Of a DNA stretch of 18,298 nucleotides, positions 16,301-18,298 are shown in pieces. The translations under genes were made by a program, and so were the position numbers. The stretch is taken from NCBI GenBank assembly GCA_012271025.1, contig JAAXHF010000409.1, forward strand, positions 1 through 18,298, in the 5' to 3' direction. The notes below the pieces were generated by a model. That model made no database searches. It was not told the origin of the DNA and saw only the letters and a program-made list of their open reading frames with translations. Source of the stretch: Deltaproteobacteria bacterium (GTDB taxonomy: Bacteria > Desulfobacterota_B > Binatia > Bin18). Every line of letters starts with the position of its first letter. The stretch's first letter is position 1.

Positions 16301-16812
16301 AAGGCGAGTTGTGGCAGGGCCTCTACAATGCCCAGCCCGGTCCACACCGCCCGCAGGGGTTCGTCTTCGTGCGCCCTCGGATAGCCAAAATAGACCAGCA
16401 GGCCATCCCCCAGATATTGGGCGATATAGCCGTCAAAACGGCGGATGACCCCGGCGCACAGTTCCTGGTAGGCGCGGATGACTTCGCGCAGGTCTTCGGG
16501 ATCGAGCTGTTCGGACAGGGCGGTCGAACCCACCAGATCACAGAACATGACGGTCAGCTGGCGCCGCTCGGCCTCGGGCGTACTCGGACGGCTGTGGCCG
16601 CTGTCCGGCTCGGTCTGGTCCGCTTGACCGAGCCAGACCAGCACCAGACCGTCCTCATCCTTGGCCACCCCTTGGGCGGTGATGAGTTCGACTTTGAGCG
16701 CCTCAAGCGCGCTGTTATCCAGATCAAACTCGCGTTGCAGTGAGCGGTAGGCCACCCGCCGCCGGTGGGCCAGCAGGCTGGCGACCTGATCGACGACCTC
16801 GAAGAACGCCAT
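13387..16812 (-). CDS. Class III nucleotide cyclase fused to STAND/AAA ATPase and TPR-like repeats
   Basis: This 1141-residue cytoplasmic signalling protein is of a type common in large soil and marine genomes. Residues 1-65 form a small winged-helix-like domain (RVAYRSLQREFDL, then DEDGLVLVWLG). About 83-265 is a class III cyclase domain with metal aspartates D92 (FCDLVGST) and D136 (YLGDG), and transition-state residues N210 and R214. The two residues that specify ATP in classical adenylyl cyclases (Lys and Asp) are Q132 and E207. About 286-640 is an NTPase module with Walker A GGAGIGKS (314-321) and a Walker B-like CVWEDLHWAD. The rest is helical TPR-like repeat. cAMP or cGMP production is inferred, not certain. 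The ATG at 16812 has no Shine-Dalgarno but lies just after a TATACT box, which suggests a leaderless message. Confidence 0.92.
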   Translation of the reverse strand: MAFFEVVDQVASLLAHRRRVAYRSLQREFDLDNSALEALKVELITAQGVAKDEDGLVLVWLGQADQTEPDSGHSRPSTPEAERRQLTVMFCDLVGSTALSEQLDPEDLREVIRAYQELCAGVIRRFDGYIAQYLGDGLLVYFGYPRAHEDEPLRAVWTGLGIVEALPQLAFPHLPFPLRVRIGIHTGRVVVGEVGVEGRAEQLAIGEAPNIAARLQTLAEPDSVLISATTHRLVQRVFDCQDRGSHSLKGISAALHAYRVVGEHPSRTRFAFASDVMGSGETPALVGRDTAVAFLRERWERATRGAGQLVLLSGGAGIGKSRLVQAVSQQLEPDEATRITVRCSPYDQNSALAPLIDLLERALAFEPSDTGPTRLAKLEQALARYRSPDAETLALFASLLSLPLPDSIPTLRLSPQRQKQKIIQAFVSLLLEEAELQPVYCVWEDLHWADPSTLEFFSAYLDRLPHSRSLVVGVFRPDFSPPWDAGPSLHALNLDRLSPAQVEELALHVCDGKPLPPTVLHQIRTRTDGVPLFVEELTRMYIESGIVRESDGHYELTGPLPSLGIPTTLQDSLEARLDRLAVGKETAQLGAALGRDFSYALIQTVSPLTEDRLQEELAGLVDADLLSHDGFPPQAHYTFRQTLIQESAYQSLLKSKRQAYHRQIARALEDRFPETVQTRPELLAHHYTTAGLTEPAIAYWQRAGQRATERSANAEATRHLTTGLELLDTLPDSVRRRQQELSLRIDLGTPLTATRGYSDPAIEALYTRALELCRALGETPQLFVVVFGLCRFYLGAGKLDIARELAEQCRRQAESVRTPEALLTAHFSLGLILSASGELAAAQEHLERSLSFYDPERHRPDRPEGAHFGQDPQVVSLAFLANFLWLRGYPDQALARSQQARQAADDLAHPFSSVLALDFAGTVHRFRGEHTAAHEYARALIDLAQEQGFAFWTGIGQLTHGWALTDQGHVEEGLGLVERSMTALHTLGPHQLRSSVFYLCAEAYRKGGQPAQGLAILEQEIARTDQAGERSQQADVFRLKGELLLEQAAQDGQLANGQRDAPPASVVEAEECFQRAISIAQRDGAKSLELRATISLSRLWKDQGRTDAARRRLVEIYDWFTEGFDTADLRQARNLLTQLEQ

Positions 16813-16818
16813 GGAGGA

Positions 16819-16848
16819 AGTATACGAAAGTCGGCGGTACGTTGACAG
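16819..16848 (-). promoter_or_regulatory. Putative promoter of the cyclase gene, leaderless arrangement
   Basis: On the minus strand CTGTCA (16848-16843) and TATACT (16824-16819) are 18 bases apart and match the -35 and -10 consensus at 4/6 and 5/6. The -10 box ends 6 bases before the ATG at 16812, so initiation would be expected at or next to the A of the start codon. This fits the absence of a ribosome-binding site. Confidence 0.4.
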
Positions 16849-16869
16849 AGGGAAGGCGGCAGGCCAAAT
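16842..16869 (+). promoter_or_regulatory. Weak candidate promoter for the methyltransferase
   Basis: A perfect TTGACA (16842-16847) is followed after 16 bases by CCAAAT (16864-16869), which matches the -10 consensus at only 3/6. If used, the transcript would start near 16876 and the 14-bp inverted repeat would lie in the leader. The box overlaps the -35 element proposed for the opposite gene. Confidence 0.25.
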
Positions 16870-16897
16870 AGAGAGAACCCAAGCGGGAATGACACGC

Positions 16898-16947
16898 AGG
16901 CTGATCGTGATAGCAGATCAGACAGGCAGGGACATCACGATCAGCCT
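16898..16947. repeat. Perfect 14-bp inverted repeat in the cyclase/methyltransferase intergenic region
   Basis: AGGCTGATCGTGAT (16898-16911) is repeated in reverse complement as ATCACGATCAGCCT (16934-16947), with 22 bases between. It ends 15 bases before the methyltransferase ATG and just before its GGAGG ribosome site (16952-16956). Two half-sites could bind a dimeric regulator, or the RNA could form a 14-bp hairpin that affects translation. It is followed only by TTTC, so it is not a clear terminator. Confidence 0.85.
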
Positions 16948-16962
16948 TTCTGGAGGCGGACG

Positions 16963-18045
16963 ATGGCTGGATACAAAAAAGAGATTGACCGCGAGAAGGT
17001 TCAGGAAATCGCCGAAAACGTTTTCAGCCTGCTGAGTGGCGCCGTGATGTCGGGCATGGTGTATCTGGGCGACCGGATGGGGCTGTACCGAGCCCTGGAA
17101 GACGCCGGGCCGCTGACGAGTCAGGAGCTGGCCGACAAGACCGGCCTGCACGAGCGCTGGATTCGGGAGTGGATACAGGGCCAGGCCAGCGCCAAGCTGG
17201 TTGAATATCGGGGCCAGGGACGCTTTGAGCTGTCTCCCGAAGCCGCCCTGGTTCTGGCCAACGAGGACAGCCCGGCCTTTGCCGCCGGTGGGTTTTGCGC
17301 TCTGCCGCAGCAGATGGCGGTCCTGGAAAAACTGCCCGACTCGTTCAAGACCGGCCTGGGTCTGCCGTATGACGCCTTTGGCCCCGAGGGCGCACGCGGG
17401 GTCGAACGCTTGATCGCGCCGTGGTTCCGGGCGCATCTGGTGCCCCGCGCCCTGCCCCAGTTGGACGGCGTCGTGCCCAAGCTTGAGGCTGGCGCAAAAG
17501 CGGCCGACGTGGGCTGCGGCTCGGGCGTGGCCCTGATCGAAATGGCCAAAGCCTATCCCAAGTCGGACTTCCACGGCTATGACATTTCCAAATACGCCCT
17601 GGCCCGGGCCGAAGAGAAAAAGGTCCAGGCCGGTGTGCACAACGTCAGCTTTCACGACGCCAACGGCGATGCCATCCCCGACGATCACAGCTTTGACTTT
17701 ATCTCGACCTTCGACTGCCTGCACGACATGGCCAATCCGCCCCCGGTCATGCACGCCATCTATCAGGCCATCAAGCCGGACGGGACGTGGCTGATTGCCG
17801 ACATCCACAGCCTGCCGACCTTTGAAGACAACCTGGAGCAGAATCCCCTGGCGTCCATGTTCTACGGCTTTTCGGTGTTGTGCTGCATGTCCTCGGCCAT
17901 GTCCGAGCCCAACGGCGAGGGGCTGGGCACGCTCGGCTTTACCGAGCCGGTGGCCCGCAGGATGGTCGGCCAGGTCGGTTTCAGCCGCTTCAGGCAGCAC
18001 GACTTCAACAACCCCATCAACGCCTACTACGAAGTCCGCCCGTAG
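16963..18045 (+). CDS. Class I SAM-dependent methyltransferase with N-terminal winged helix (Rv2258c-like)
   Basis: This 360-residue protein has an N-terminal helical/winged-helix dimerisation domain (about 15-100; LTSQELADKTGLHERWIREWIQ) of the kind found in small-molecule O-methyltransferases. A Rossmann methyltransferase domain follows: motif I is ADVGCGSGVA (181-190), the acidic ribose-binding D207 is in GYDIS, and the post-motif DCLHDMANP is near the expected catalytic loop. Length and order match the mycobacterial Rv2258c group, whose natural substrates are not known. GGAGG lies 6 bases before the ATG at 16963. It is divergent from the cyclase gene and preceded by the 14-bp inverted repeat. 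The stop at 18045 is convergent with the SET-domain fragment. Confidence 0.92.
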   Translation: MAGYKKEIDREKVQEIAENVFSLLSGAVMSGMVYLGDRMGLYRALEDAGPLTSQELADKTGLHERWIREWIQGQASAKLVEYRGQGRFELSPEAALVLANEDSPAFAAGGFCALPQQMAVLEKLPDSFKTGLGLPYDAFGPEGARGVERLIAPWFRAHLVPRALPQLDGVVPKLEAGAKAADVGCGSGVALIEMAKAYPKSDFHGYDISKYALARAEEKKVQAGVHNVSFHDANGDAIPDDHSFDFISTFDCLHDMANPPPVMHAIYQAIKPDGTWLIADIHSLPTFEDNLEQNPLASMFYGFSVLCCMSSAMSEPNGEGLGTLGFTEPVARRMVGQVGFSRFRQHDFNNPINAYYEVRP

Positions 18046-18074
18046 CCGGGATGCGGATTTTCGGTGGGGAGATC

Positions 18075-18099
18075 AGAGACGCTTCGAGGGGGCGTCTCT
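18075..18099. terminator. Hairpin between convergent genes, possible bidirectional terminator
   Basis: AGAGACGC (18075-18082) and GCGTCTCT (18092-18099) form a perfect 8-bp stem with a 9-base loop. It lies between the methyltransferase stop (18045) and the stop of the SET-domain gene (18113). Neither strand has a T-run after it, so factor-independent termination is doubtful. Confidence 0.35.
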
Positions 18100-18112
18100 C
18101 CGGCCTGCTCTT

Positions 18113-18298
18113 TCAGCGCGCCCGGTTCACGTCCGGCGTCTCACGCTTGATCTTCTCAAGCAGATACCACGACATATAGCCGGCGTATTTTTCCTGCAGG
18201 TCCTTGCGTCGCCAGTCCTGGCCGGTGACGATTTTGCGGCAGTTGGCTGCTCCGCAGCGGCACTCCAGGGCGTCCGGTTCGTCGTCGGTCATCGCCCA
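18113..18298 (-). CDS. SET-domain protein, C-terminal fragment (runs off the right edge)
   Basis: The 61 visible residues are the C-terminal end of a bacterial SET-domain protein, a family of lysine methyltransferases that use S-adenosylmethionine. The fragment begins AMTDDEP, typical of the end of the SET core. It continues with a post-SET zinc motif C13-x-C15-x4-C20 (LECRCGAANC, fragment numbering), then the usual IVTGQDW, a Tyr-Gly-rich segment and YLLEKI. The frame is open to the edge and stops with TGA at 18115-18113. The catalytic NHS and tyrosine motifs are outside the window, so activity cannot be judged. It is convergent with the methyltransferase gene. The fragment is short, but the cysteine pattern is distinctive. 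Confidence 0.82.
   Translation of the reverse strand, partial: WAMTDDEPDALECRCGAANCRKIVTGQDWRRKDLQEKYAGYMSWYLLEKIKRETPDVNRAR

Noticed and set aside
16918..18000. 360-codon minus-strand frame opposite the methyltransferase
   Set aside because: The methyltransferase on the plus strand has a clear SAM motif and ribosome site; the antisense frame has neither.

Overview
This is a GC-rich, densely coded bacterial window. The largest gene-free gap is about 190 bp, and I see no rRNA, tRNA, CRISPR array, transposase or phage gene. The gene content is an acyl-CoA dehydrogenase, amidohydrolase-2 proteins, SDRs, an LLM/F420-type oxidoreductase, a Rieske oxygenase and a class III cyclase fused to an ATPase and TPR-like repeats. 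This resembles large-genome, uncultivated heterotrophs of the deltaproteobacterial, Tectomicrobia (Entotheonella) or Binatota kind. That placement is inference from gene style only; no phylogenetic marker is present.

Left part (1-4826), mostly single genes. A 5' fragment of an acyl-CoA dehydrogenase gene (minus) is divergent from a YfcE/MJ0936-type metallophosphoesterase (plus). The phosphoesterase converges on moaA (minus, first step of molybdenum cofactor synthesis). Upstream of moaA is a DHA2-type drug/metabolite exporter (minus), divergent from a small beta-carbonic anhydrase (plus).

Central part (4953-13261), two convergent operons that look like one catabolic island. The plus-strand operon has six tightly spaced genes: an amidohydrolase-2 (ACMSD-like fold) protein; a BadH-like SDR dehydrogenase; a second SDR without the catalytic tyrosine; a serine beta-lactamase-fold hydrolase; an APH-fold kinase overlapping it by one base; and a four-helix DoxX-like membrane protein. 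The minus-strand operon has a haem-oxygenase-fold (TenA/PqqC-like) protein, an LLM-class flavin/F420 oxidoreductase and a Rieske oxygenase alpha subunit. The two operons end 33 bp apart. Together they suggest oxidative attack on a cyclic or aromatic compound followed by dehydrogenation and hydrolysis. The substrate is unknown, and no ferredoxin or reductase partner for the Rieske protein is encoded here.

Right part (13387-18298). A 1141-residue regulator (winged-helix-like N-terminus, class III nucleotide cyclase, STAND/AAA ATPase, TPR-like repeats) lies upstream of the minus-strand operon. It is divergent from a SAM-dependent methyltransferase with an N-terminal winged-helix domain. The 150-bp divergent interval holds a perfect 14-bp inverted repeat. 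The window ends in the C-terminal fragment of a SET-domain protein (minus), recognised by its post-SET cysteine cluster.

Most striking points: the tandem SDR pair in which one member looks like a pseudoenzyme; the inverted repeat and overlapping divergent promoter-like boxes in front of the cyclase and methyltransferase; and the three-oxidoreductase operon facing the hydrolase/SDR operon.
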